Below, in pieces: positions 54,601 to 63,654 of a stretch of DNA of 64,000 nucleotides. Position numbers and translations under genes: made by a program. Position 1 is the stretch's first letter; every line of letters starts with the position of its first letter. Source of the stretch: Heligmosomoides polygyrus polygyrus (lineage: Eukaryota; Nematoda; Chromadorea; Rhabditida; Heligmosomidae); assembly GCA_947396885.1 (NCBI GenBank), contig OX377204.1:1550001-1614000 (forward strand), written 5' to 3'. The notes under the pieces were generated by a model. That model was not told where the DNA came from. It made no database searches and was given only the letters and a program-made list of their open reading frames with translations.

Positions 54601-57253
54601 GTTTAATGTAGAAGAAGCCCATTTCAATTTGGAAAAGTTCGCTTTGATTTCAGAAGTCTTAGGCTGTCTTCAAGGAGTATCCATGTTGATGAAAACTGTT
54701 CCATTTGACGTGAAAAGGGTATATACACAGGACTACATATTCCCTCCGTCTGAGGAATGCACAAGAAAAATCTAGAAGATCAATAAAAAATATTCAACCT
54801 ATCGCTATTGATAAACAGGACCTTCAGATCGTTAACAGGTACGGGTGGATCAACAGTCTTCTCCGAGAACGTCGGAAGTCCATTTTGTGCCGCTGAAATG
54901 TAGTGGATCATACTCAGAGCTTCTCTTGCGGGGCGACTTTCTCAGAAGACTCTAGATTGTTATTCAGTGTGTGCGCACACACAGTATTAGCCATGTGGTC
55001 GAAAGTAATGGAAAGTTTTCTCTAAGTGTCGATTTAAAACGGGAAACATGGACTCACATCGTCGTATAGGATTGATGGGCTTTATGTTCAACGGTCGTAT
55101 ACCTGAAAGTGACTTCAGTGGTATTCATGAAATTTGACAATCCATTAAAAATTTCTAAAGGGTACATAGAAAAATTTAAAAAACACCAGAATAAAATAGA
55201 GAGGAAAACATCGAAAACATTTACCTTCTACGAAGAGGTAAAAATAATAAAGGAAAACATAGAAAAATTGGAAAGCGTCCATTTGTTCTAGCCACGGGTA
55301 CCTTCAGGTGGAGGAAAACCACTTCTCCAGTCCGGGAACAAAGTCGCAGCTTTCGGTAGAGGAGGCGGCGTAGAAGGAATCAACTTCGGATCGGGCACAG
55401 CGTGTTCGAGAGGGGCAAACGCCTTCAGAAGTGAGATCCTCGACTGAGTGGTGGCATCGGATACGGCTAAAAACTCGGATCATTGATTGCGAAAGCTCTA
55501 AACTAAAGCGGGGGGGGGGTGAGGATAAATTTGAGGCCTGTCTAACCACGGGATGAAGGATAAGGAATGGCTTTAACCAATCTCATTGGTATGCGCCTCG
55601 CATTCTACTTCTACGTGATGTCGTGCAGGCGTTGAATGGGTATTCGGCCATACAATAACTTGCCAAGTGGAGGGCACGGATGGTCAAAATCCGAACCAGG
55701 AACCTGGTATCAGGTGCACGCGACAGCCGGCATCTCCTCCGGCTGCGCTACACTCGCCTTCTGAAAAATACGAATAGAAACCTCACCTTGTCCTAGAATC
55801 TGAGACGGCCGGGCATCCATACCAAGTGGAACCTCACGAGGCTCCTCTACTGTTCGGCTGAAAAATGAAGATTGGAGAGCGAAAAATTGAAAATAGACTC
55901 AATCTGTCCAAGCACTTTATCACGAGTTGGAAGGCAGAACACTTAATAGATCTCCCAAAGTCTCTGTATATACCATTTTCACGCCGAATTGGACACCTTT
56001 CCAATTGGACACTCTTCTAAGCCAGATTAAGACTTTTGAAATCAAAACGAACTCTTCCAAATCAAAATCAGTTTTGTCTACATTAAACTAGAGACTCTCC
56101 AAAAACGTTAGAATAATTTTTTGTTTAAGAAAAATTTGGTAGAACTTTCTTTGAATTTTTTAGATCACCTGCCCCAACATCTGTGATGAAATTATAAAAA
56201 TTTAGTTTTTTAGAAAAGTGATATGTTACGTTTTTTAGTGTAACGTTTGCAGGTGTGAAGCTCCATGCAAGCAGAAATTTTTCTATCATTCGAATGGAAT
56301 TTGCGAAGTTTCGAACGAGGACATGGCGCAATCTCTGTTTTAGCTACAGAAAATAGCCGTCTTCTTGATTTTTAAATCAAGCTTTAAATCATTGTTTTTC
56401 CTCAATGAATAAAATTTTTATAAAATTCAAACTATGTGTTCTTTTATTAGGAAGTGGATTAAAACTTCAAAGAAAGTTGTACTAAAATTTTCCTTGAACA
56501 AAAAAAATTATTCTAACGTTTTTGGATAGTCTCTAGTTTAATGTAGAAAAAACTTATTTCGATTTGGAAGTTTGGTTTGTTTGAATTTCCAAATCTCCCG
56601 AGAGTCTCTAAAAAGGAATAATTTTTTAATTAGAATAGTTTTAATTGGAATAATTTTTTGCTCGAGAAAAATTTGGCGGAGCTTTCTTTGAATTTTTTTA
56701 GGCCAACTGCCCCAAGATTTGTAATAAATGTATAAAAATTTAGTTTTTTGGGAAAATGATGCTTGAGATTTTGTTCTGAAGCGCAGCAAATCAGCAACCA
56801 TGTAATGCATTAAAAGACTGGATCGCGCCATGCACTCGAAAAACAAGTCACAATGTTTATTTGATTGATAATGTAAATACTGCTTACATGCAGCATCAAC
56901 GCAAAATTTCGAACTATGTGTTCCTTATTGGGATGTGAACAAGAACGTTAAGGAAAGTTGTACTGAAATTTTCCTTGAACAAAACATTATCCTAACGTTT
57001 TTGGAGAGTCTCTAGTTAATGTAGAAGAAGCTCATTTCGATTTGGGAGAGTTCGTTTTAATTCAAAAAGTCTTCGATTAGCTTAGAAGAGTGTCCAATTC
57101 GACGTAAAAATGGTGTAACTTCTGCGTGAAGCACACGTAGCGAGACTGTTGAGCTTGAGCTCGCTATTGCTAACCACCTTTCTTTCTCCACCTTTCTTCA
57201 TCTTTCATGCTACGATCAACGTCATCATTCAATTCGGAGGTAGCTAACGGCAT
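45700..57253 (-). CDS. Ten-exon gene of unknown family (353 codons)
   Basis: Ten exons agree in splice site and phase: 57253-57192, 55857-55787, 55466-55302, 55102-55058, 54892-54822, 53463-53280, 51001-50927, 47268-47127, 47027-46874 and 45792-45700. The N-terminal half is Pro-rich and probably unstructured (PSTPPPLPKA, LNIKPINPIRR, TVDPPVPVNDL). The middle is likely helical (NPLFRLASNFLRGASVSLHP, RRLVRDVLKKEAELQ), followed by FGGIRDYVPGAKENFGIRK. The C-terminal third has Cys spaced like a small disulfide or helical domain (GCLPFLSEF, GNCQQ, ETCRRG, QQCGAL, SSCDIL, KRCEEM). The first exon is the weakest: an exon at 63570-63449 also ends in the right phase and may be the true 5' side. I recognise no family. 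Introns hold SINEs, a mariner, two copies of the large foldback element and an AT-rich satellite. AATAAA at 45489-45484 follows the stop by 211 nt. Confidence 0.65.
45925..46222 (-). mobile_element. tRNA-derived SINE
   Basis: A near full-length minus-strand copy: head at the high-coordinate end (GTGTGGCGCAGTCGGACG on the minus strand), body, tail GTCGTATTTTACCC. It is head-to-head with 46283-46562, in the last intron of the 353-codon gene. Confidence 0.85.
46283..46562 (+). mobile_element. tRNA-derived SINE
   Basis: Full-length: head ACATGGTAGCGCAGTTGGAG, B-box-like GGTTCGGATTTCC, body, and tail CGTTCTTTATCCTTATCC. Confidence 0.87.
46563..46845. mobile_element. Rearranged tRNA-derived SINE fragments
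   Basis: 46575-46735 is a minus-strand 5' half (head near 46730, GCGCAGACGGAGGAAGC on the minus strand). It is joined to a plus-strand 3' half (46737-46840, with AATACGCATTCAAA and TAGAAGTAGAATGC). This may be two truncated insertions or one inverted copy. Confidence 0.65.
47541..48800 (+). pseudogene. Degenerate mariner-type transposon (copy 1)
   Basis: A 1.26 kb element with TIRs TTAGGTTGAGTCATAAATTT at the left and AAATTTATGACTCAACCTCA at the right, flanked by TA on both sides. The plus strand keeps mariner transposase fragments in different frames: TCCAGTGCACCGGGAGCTGC region with CVWWRC at about 48275, and near the end IAPSDCHIF, FLRGRRFSDVDEVTA and HEKLNENKLNENNGNYF. Multiple stops and frameshifts make it inactive. 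It lies in the intron between exons 7 and 8 of the 353-codon gene. Confidence 0.88.
48919..49602. repeat. Related copy of the intron-10 TIR element (12252-13395)
   Basis: CAGGATGTCTCAAAAAATGT at the left and TTTTAGGACACCCTGCATTT at the right. The interior shares GGACTCTATTGATTGTGCAT-type segments and their inverse (49410-49440). Shorter than the first copy. Confidence 0.72.
49655..50578. repeat. Large foldback element, 'CAAATTGGACAC' family, copy 3
   Basis: The left arm has ACCATTTTCACGTCGAATTG and the right arm CAATTCGACGTGAAAATGGT, exactly inverse. An inner pair, TTTATTTGATTGATAGTG and ACTATCAATCGAATG, is also present. AT-rich, no ORF of note. Confidence 0.88.
51282..51472 (+). mobile_element. 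tRNA-derived SINE, 3' truncated
   Basis: The best-preserved head of the family: GCGCGTGGTAGCGCAGTCGG, and the B box GGTTCGAATTTCC. It ends in the CACGCATTCAAATC part of the body. The head alone does not fold into a credible functional tRNA. Confidence 0.85.
51590..51884. repeat. Palindromic TIR element of about 295 bp
   Basis: It opens CCTGAGCACGGATTCATCAA and closes TTGATGAATCCGGGCCCTGA. Internal copies of GGGTA with ACCC (ACCCACTACC / GGTAGT; TGTACCTAC / GTACCC) make a complex hairpin. A partial copy is at 300-365. Confidence 0.75.
51885..52729. other. Unassigned stretch with local GGGCGGAG repeats
   Basis: TGGGCGGAGC-type sequence recurs at 52188, 52249 and 52462. A 48-bp match to 5736-5783 lies at 52561-52610. 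A small SINE remnant (GCATTCAAATCGCCTCCACG) follows at 52738-52790. No supported gene. Confidence 0.5.
53585..53728. repeat. AT-rich simple repeat (TTAATTAAT type)
   Basis: Nearly pure A/T with AATTAATTAAATTAAT and TTATTTATT units. A second A/T-rich tract of AATAATAT units is at 54352-54482, inside the neighbouring foldback element. Confidence 0.85.
53735..54725. repeat. Large foldback element, 'CAAATTGGACAC' family, copy 4
   Basis: Left arm with AAACAAATTGGACAGTTTCC and AAGCCAGCTTAAG; right arm with GAAGTCTTAGGCTGTC and GTTCCATTTGACGTGAAAA. Inner TTGATTGATAGTGTAAACGC also matches the other copies. It lies in the 353-codon gene's intron between exons 5 and 6. Confidence 0.82.
55552..55768 (-). 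mobile_element. tRNA-derived SINE with internal deletion
   Basis: The head at the high-coordinate end (GCGAGTGTAGCGCAGCCGGA on the minus strand) and tail (GGATGAAGGATAAGGAATGG on the plus strand) are present. About 75 bp of the central body is missing. It lies between exons 2 and 3 of the 353-codon gene. Confidence 0.82.
55968..57115. repeat. Large foldback element, 'CAAATTGGACAC' family, copy 5
   Basis: Left arm ACCATTTTCACGCCGAATTG, right arm CAATTCGACGTAAAAATGGT. The interior carries a partly duplicated arm (TAATTTTTTG repeats at 56110, 56510 and 56640), so it may be two copies joined. It lies between exons 1 and 2 of the 353-codon gene model. Confidence 0.82.
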
Positions 57254-57732
57254 TTTGGAAATCCTTCGAACTCGCTTCTATCCTCCGCCGTCAAGCACAG
57301 CCGTGCATGTTCCCCCGCTTGAGTGTCACCGTAGTAGCATCTTCTCCGTTCACTTCATAGCTTCGCCGTTCGCAGCGTTTGCGATTTCTCCCAGCGGAAC
57401 GTCCGAATGAGTCATTGGCCGTCGTGGATCGCTGTCGCCGGTTAGCCGCCAAAATCGGATCCGAACGTCAAATCACGGAGCGTGCTGTCTTCTAAGCCAG
57501 TCGGATGCGCACGAAAGCGTTTTTACACCTCGCGACTAGCACCTGAGAGGAGAGCGACGACGACGACGCGATAGTGAACCAGATCAACTAATGGACTAAC
57601 TCGGTCCTCTGCGACGAAGGCCCTCTCCAGCCATTAGGCTCTTTAAAAAGCGAGCGAACCAACTTTACGAGAAATCCTGTTCTGCGAAGGTTGGGGTATG
57701 AAGCTGATGATGGAGTCGGTGAGCGTCAACTA

Positions 57733-59930
57733 TTAGGTTGTCCCATAAGTCCCCGCCGATTTTTTTTTCAACGATTCATTGCGGATTTCGCCGGCGGTCT
57801 CTTGCATAGCGCTATACAGCTTTCAAAGCGGAATGATTTGCTCTATCAGAGCGTTTAGTGCATTTCTTTTTTCATCGTGAATTTGCTCAATTTTTAGGTT
57901 ACTAAAGTGAAAAGTGAAAAAGTGAAAGTGGCCATCTGTGACAGCTCCTTCTTTCCGCGTATGTCAGGATTTTTTGCGCAGTTTTTCATAGCATTTGGAA
58001 GACAATGTTCTATACTACAAGAATACGTGTTGGTCTTATTTACTCCTTCGTTCTTTATTGATTTTAGCCATCAAAGTGGGACGTCCGAGTTTTCCGTCCG
58101 AAATTTTACCGACAGCTCCTGCTCTGTGGTAAGAATTTTTGGATCTATCCTAGTCCTGGGGGCCACATAACTAAAGTGTATGTAAAAAATCGACTTGGGA
58201 CTTACCGAGCGACTCCTACGGAGCACGATGGAACCTAAACCAGAAAAATTCACGAGCAAAAAAAAAAACGAAAAAAATAAATGTTTTCGCTGCGGTTGTA
58301 AGCAGGTGAAGTTATGTGCCCCCTCACCATGTTATATCCTGGTTCTAACATGTCAGGCGGCCGTAAGCACGCGCTAGGTGGCTTTATGCGCCCCTCACCA
58401 TGTTATATCCTGGTTCTAACATGTCAGGCGGTGGTCAGCACGCGGCACGACTCCATTGCGTCACTCTTTGCCCGCCGATACAGTTGTCAAACCGCGGTGA
58501 TTTTATTTTTTATTTATCCGTTCGTTTTTTCTTTGTTTTAGGTTCTATCGTGCTCTGTAGGAGTCGCTCGGAATGTCCCAAGTCGATTTTTTACATACTT
58601 TTTAGTTATGTGCCCCCCGGACTAGGATAGATCCGAATTTTTTCGCTTGGTGTTATATGTCGTTCGGAAGAGAATGTCTTGCCCTATAAGAATTTGCGTT
58701 GCGTTTATTGACTCATGCTGATTTTGGTCGAATATCAACAAAATTCCAAAAAGAAAAAAATCATCTTCACCTACAATTCCTTCTCCTAGTTCCGCTGTCG
58801 TGCTCAGTTTTATACGACACTGGAAAGTGGATGTCTTGTTCTATCAGATTAAGTGATTTATTCTTCGGCCATTTAAATTTTTGCTAATTTTCAGGTCATC
58901 AAAATGGAGCAGTGCCAGGTGGACAAGGATGAGCACTTTTGGCACCTTCTTCTCTTTGCCTTCAACCAGGGTTCTAGTGTGGCTTAGGCACTAGGACCCT
59001 GGTTGACCCTCACAAACACTATTTTCCATCGCCAGTTAGAATTCTGCGCAAAAATCGTTGAATATGTCCGTGTGATGAATGAACATCAGGAACCAGCGAG
59101 TGACGATAGTTGCCGGGGCCTGCTTGTCCGTCATCATTGATCAAACGGACATATTCAACGATTTTTGCACAGAATTGTAACTGGCGGTGAAAAATGGTGC
59201 TTTTACGGTCAACCAGGGTTCTAGAGCCTTAGCCGCACTAGAACCCTGGTTGAAAGCAAAGAGAAGAAGGTGCCGAAAGGGCCTATCTTTGTCAATCTGG
59301 CATTCCGTTTTTGATGACCTGAAAATTAGCAAAAATTTAATTGGCCGAAGAGCAAGACATATAATCGGTAGAACAAGACATCCACTTTCCAGTGTCGTAT
59401 AAAACTGAGCAAGGCAGACTGAACAAGGAGAAGGGGTTGTTGGTGAAAATGACTTTTTTCTCTTTTTGGCATTTTGTTGATATTCTACAGAAATCAGCAT
59501 GAGCCGATAAATGCAACACAAATTCTTATAGAGCATGACATTCTCTTCCGAAAACATATAACACCGAGCAAAAAATTTCTACCACAGAGCTGGAGCTGTC
59601 GGCAAAAATAAATCTTCTCCTTCGGACGTCCCTTTTTAATGACGTAAAAATCAATAAACAACGAGTGAGTAAATAGGGCAAGCACGTATCCTTGTAGTAT
59701 TGAACATTGTCTTCTAAATGCTATCAAAACTGCAGAAATGGTTACTTTTTCACTTTCCACTTTAACGACCTAAAAATTGACAAAATCCACGATGAAAAAC
59801 GAGATGCTATACAGGTTCTGATAGAGCGAATCATTTTCTTTCGAAAGCTGTATAGCGCTGTGCAAGAGACCGCAGGTGAAATCTGCAGTGAATCGTTGAA
59901 AAAACGGCGGGGACTTTTGGGACAACCTAA
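57733..59930. mobile_element. 2.2-kb palindromic mariner-type element
   Basis: Its ends, TTAGGTTGTCCCATAAGTCC and GGACTTTTGGGACAACCTAA, are mariner-like and flanked by TA. The arms stay complementary far inward: TTGCATAGCGCTATACAGCT pairs with AGCTGTATAGCGCTGTGCAA, GACTCATGCTGATTT pairs with AAATCAGCATGAG, and AACCAGGGTTCTAG with CTAGAACCCTGGTT. The turn is near 59090. The left arm is interrupted by a MITE (58140-58633). No transposase is recognised. Confidence 0.85.
58140..58633. repeat. MITE, 'GGATCTATCCTAGTC' family, nested copy
   Basis: Bounded by GGATCTATCCTAGTCCTGGG and CCGGACTAGGATAGATCC. The CACCATGTTATATCCTGGTT block occurs twice inside, as in the 8.1 kb copy. It splits the left arm of the palindromic element; the matching right arm at about 59570-59595 is uninterrupted, so this insertion is the younger event. 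Confidence 0.88.
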
Positions 59931-60090
59931 TACCTGAAGCACCTTGATATCACCCTCGTGAGTGGATGTGGAAAAAGGTCGTTGTTTTGGCGGAACAGAA
60001 CAAGAACGAAGATCGAGAATTTTTTCGGTAAATATTTATATAAAGCGGATGTAGTAAAATATTTAGTCAATCTTCAGCTATCCCCAAGTA

Positions 60091-61355
60091 TTAGGTTGGT
60101 GCATAAGTTCTCGGACATTTGGGGCATGAAATATTTGTTATCACAACATACGAACAACAATATCAAATCATTTGAAGTAACCACTGTTTACATCAATTGT
60201 CTTTCGCCAACGTGCTGGTAAGTCATGGATGCCTTTTCTCCAAAACGTGGCCGGTTGTGAGAATGTGAGCAGTGCCTCCTTGACACCCTCTCGGCTCCTA
60301 AATTGCTGGCCGTCTAAATAGCGTTGAAGGCTTGAAAACAAATGATAATCAGAAGGAGCGAGATCTGGTGAGTAAGGTGGATGTGGAAGAACGGTCCATC
60401 CGTAGTCCGCCAACTCAGCCGCCGTCGCTCTAGCAGTATGCGGTCTAGCGTTGTCGTGTTGAAAATACACCTTCACTTGCTCTCCTCGTGTGGTTTGAAG
60501 GTGGGCCCTCAACTTCCTCAGTTGGTTGACGTAAACCTCTGCCGTCTCTGCTATCCCTTCGTCCAGCAGCTCTCAGTATCCTACGCCAAGAACGCTTCAC
60601 CAAATGCATAGCATCACCTTTTTCACGTGAAGGTCTGGTTTCGGAACGTCCTCTACCTCTCCAGTTGCGTCAACCCACTGTGCTCGCCGGCGATAATTAG
60701 AGTAGAGTATCCACTTCTCATCCCCGGTGACAAGGTTGTCCATCCATCCATGGGAACGTCTGAGGGTAAGGAGAGACAGAGCGACATCGGCTCTGCGATC
60801 CATGTCATGTTGTGTCAAGTCGTGAGGTACCCAGCGACCCAATTTCTGCACCTTGCCAGTCGACTTCAATCCTCGAGCGACTGTTGAGTGACTAACACCA
60901 AGAGTGCTTGATAGTTCGCGAGTGGTTCGGTATGGGTCCGCTTCCACTCTACTTCGGAGGCCATCCAAATCCAGTGCCATCGGGTGCCCTTCTCGTTCAT
61001 TATCTTCAACGGAGAATTCACCAACTGCAAACTTCGAGAACCACTGGTACACAGTACTTCGAGGAGGAGCACTCTCGTTGTAAACATCCTTCAGGCGACG
61101 ATACGATTCGTTGGCATTGAGGCCAGATTGATGCAGGAATAACATGACATGCCGAATATGCGAGTTGGGATGAATTGCTTAGCCATAATAGCCGACCTTA
61201 ACAACGCAGAAGTAAATGTTAGGAACAGTTTTGTAGCCCTTTCCTTTCTTTATCGATCGATCATTTACGCGTTGATACATGTGAGAAATTTGGCGGGAAA
61301 ATGCGCTTTCAATTCAGGAGGGATCAAATGTCCGAGAACTTATGCGCCAACCTAA
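60091..61355 (-). mobile_element. Full-length mariner transposon (copy 2)
   Basis: 1265 bp, flanked by TA (60089-60090 and 61356-61357). TIRs TTAGGTTGGTGCATAAGTTC and its inverse GAACTTATGCGCCAACCTAA are about 30 bp, with one mismatch region. It carries one transposase reading frame on the minus strand. Bases 61358-61545 after it show nothing assignable. Confidence 0.95.
60168..61145 (-). pseudogene. Mariner transposase with two in-frame TGA codons
   Basis: DDE/D transposase that would cut and paste the element at TA sites. The frame is about 325 codons (family usual about 345) with one reading frame throughout, but TGA at 60599-60597 and 60575-60573. Both stand where the family usually has Trp (after MLCIW; and before ELLDEG). 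The N-terminal helix-turn-helix region is present (SAPPRSTVYQWFSKF, STVARGLKS). Catalytic residues lie in VTGDEKW, QHDNARPH and SPDLAPSDYHLF. The last two Asp are 34 residues apart, the DD34D mark of mariner. The true start is unclear: no ATG precedes 61145 in the open frame. Inactive as it stands. Confidence 0.93.
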
Positions 61356-61545
61356 TACTACTTTTTTACAACATGTATCTCAGATTTTTTCAAGAAATTT
61401 GTGCTGAAAGGTTGTCATTTGTGGTGCTCTCGCTTTGAGCCTGAATATGCCTTGAACTCTTCATAGTGACATGTTCAAATGAGTAATTAGAGTGCTTGAG
61501 CGATTGTTTCTCCCACTTGCATCAATTGTGCAGCAGTGCGAATAA

Positions 61546-61683
61546 GGCCTCCTTTATACTTTCGACGCCGAGCGACGCGACGGCATGTATAGTGGCCAAA
61601 TTGATCAAACCCGTCGCTCGATCAATATGGCTACAATACGTGGCGTCGCGTCGCTCGGTGTCGAAGTATGAACGAGGCCTAAA
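61546..61683. repeat. 136-bp near-perfect palindrome, copy 2
   Basis: Same family as 24354-24491: AGGCCTCCTTTATACTTTCG pairs with CGAAGTATGAACGAGGCCT; GAGCGACGCGACGGC and GTATAGTGGCCA pair with their inverses. Confidence 0.85.
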
Positions 61684-62176
61684 GGCCCCCGGGAGCAGTC
61701 GTTCGGTACACCGTGCTGCCCGTCGCCCACTTCCCGCCTGCCCGCGTCGCCCTATTTGGACAAGATGCGCGCGGGAAATCGTCGTTATTTGGCGTGACGT
61801 CGTCCAAAAACCTAACAGCTGATAGTAGACGATTGGGAAGCGCACGCGCGGGGAACTCTGAAGTCATTTTCCAGTCGGTTCGGTTATGGAGGCGGTTGAG
61901 GAAAGGAGAACATGGCTCTTCTCTCTAGATTCTTTCAATTTTCGCCACAATTCTTTAAGTTTTCGCCCCAACTAGAGACTGTGGGTGATTTCGGTCAGGA
62001 GTTCTACATTGAAGGCCTATCCGTAATTGTGCGCAGAACCGGTACACCGTCCTCTCTTTCCAAGGATCAGACAATTCGCCTTGTGTTGAAGAACTTTCTA
62101 GTGGACGGTCGCGTTGTTGTCATAACATATCTCGCTAAAATGTTGCTGTACTCGCTGCAGGGCCAAGGAAAGTGAT
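61684..62176. other. Unassigned stretch
   Basis: A GC-rich block (61684-61860), then a frame from 61912 on the plus strand (starts MALLSRFF). It has no recognisable domain and no splice or 3' signals that would support a gene. Nothing firm is seen. Confidence 0.35.
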
Positions 62177-62252
62177 TGGAAATGTGTTGCAGGGACGCGG
62201 AGAAATGTGTTGCAGGGACGGAATGCCTCCATGTGTTGCAGGGACGCGGACA
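62177..62252. repeat. Short tandem repeat, three units
   Basis: TGTGTTGCAGGGACG recurs three times (62182, 62204, 62234) with CGGA spacers. A C run of about 10 follows at 62278-62287. Confidence 0.75.
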
Positions 62253-62324
62253 TCTTGTCCTCGACGCGCCCATTGTCCCCCCCCCCCCTTCTGAGGTCGG
62301 TGTATCGAACAACTCTCCGCCAAT

Positions 62325-62415
62325 GGCTCCCACACACTTTTGCGGCAACGCCGCGGCCCTATCCTTAACCATAGTGGCGAGCGGCGTCGCCGCAGAAGTG
62401 TGTGGGGCCCTTAAG
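62325..62415. repeat. Hairpin of about 90 bp, copy 2
   Basis: GGCTCCCACACACTTTTGCG pairs with GCCGCAGAAGTGTGTGGGGC. Same family as 36905-36996. The remainder to 62740 shows nothing assignable. Confidence 0.75.
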
Positions 62416-62740
62416 GAAGCACCAACCGTTGCAAGCCCCAGCACAAATGCATAGAAGATGCCACAAAAGACTAATGAACAAGTGGACAAAACTGCTAAAA
62501 TTTTTTGAATGAAGCAAGTTTTCAAAAAAATTCTACATTTTTAATTTTTTTAATTTAGAAAACTTTTTGTGCCCGGTTGCTGGTTCTAGTGCAATATTAG
62601 GATTATTCCTAACACTTGAATGAGAAATATTTTGAAAATACCTACATCTAACGTTGAGGATAAGCTGTCGAATAGTTATAAGTGTGCAAATAGGCGTAGA
62701 AATTCTCTCCAACCTTCTACCGTCGACATTGGTACAAAAT

Positions 62741-62908
62741 CTGGGGGCGGATTCATCAACGACTTACATAACTTTAACAGAGAATTCACAGCGGAAAACT
62801 CAGATAACGCGGCTTATTGCTCACCATATCGCCTGATAAGCTATCAGGGATTTCGGCTGTAATTTTCTCTGTTAAATTGCTGCAAATCGCGGATGAATCC
62901 GGCCCCTG
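62741..62908. repeat. MITE, 'GATTCATCAACGACTTA' family, copy 6
   Basis: GGGGGCGGATTCATCAACGA at the left and GCGGATGAATCCGGCCCCTG at the right, with TTTAACAGAGAATT pairing to AATTTTCTCTGTTAAA. Confidence 0.88.
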
Positions 62909-63448
62909 ATTGCTATTATTTGGGTGGTGATTGGATGCAGCAGTACCGTTGCGGATGAATCTACGGCTCCGTCCCCGTTTCGCCGCAGTTTTCCTCGAGA
63001 AATTTCTGTTCTGAATTCTGATGTCCTTCGTGCCCCAGCCGTAATGACATTCTGAATGGACAGATGGCGTTGAGCCGATTGGAAAGTGGAACAGCACGAA
63101 GAGCGCGGGCAGGATTTCGAATCGGATGAGACGGCGTCGATCCCCGCTTCCCATTCAGCATTCACTCCGAGCAGACGCTCAGCGCGAGGGCTTCCCATCG
63201 ATGGTCGTCGAAAATCGCAGCGACCGGATCGTTTTCTCATGCAGATGTACGAGTTTCGGCGCGTGTCATGCTGGCGGCGAAAGGCGGCTTAGTTTAGTGT
63301 CGTCTCGTTCTTTCGTTCAACGGACGCGAGATTCTAATCTTGGGCGAGTCCAATCGAGGAGAAGATTCGGGTCATTTGCAGCTGAAACCGGTGTTGCCTG
63401 AAGCGTGGCTTCGGATGAAGTGGTTGCAGAGGAAAAACGAGCACCTAC

Positions 63449-63570
63449 GCGACGTCCTTTTCGTTCGTGGCCATCGAACGCGCCGCGAAACTGGACAGCT
63501 GCACGGCCATTTCGGCCATTCGGCCCATGTTATCCGGATTCAAAAATCCCATCAACGGCGACAGATTCAT
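63449..63570 (-). CDS. Coding-like exon, possible 5' exon of the 353-codon gene
   Basis: After a strong acceptor (GCTTTTTCAG) the minus strand reads MNLSPLMGFLNPDNMGRMAE and on to a donor (GC|GTAGGT at 63449/63448), 122 nt ending in phase 2. That phase fits exon 55857-55787 of the 353-codon gene, giving EKDVA joined to RTVEEPRE. If so, the gene runs off the window's right side and the intron of 7.6 kb contains the two mariner elements. It could equally belong to a separate gene. Confidence 0.45.
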
Positions 63571-63654
63571 CTGAAAAAGCCGACTCTGTGAATGGGTCGA
63601 TGACCGTGGTGGTGCTGCACTCTGATGGACAGGCTGTCGCACAGGTGAACCCCT

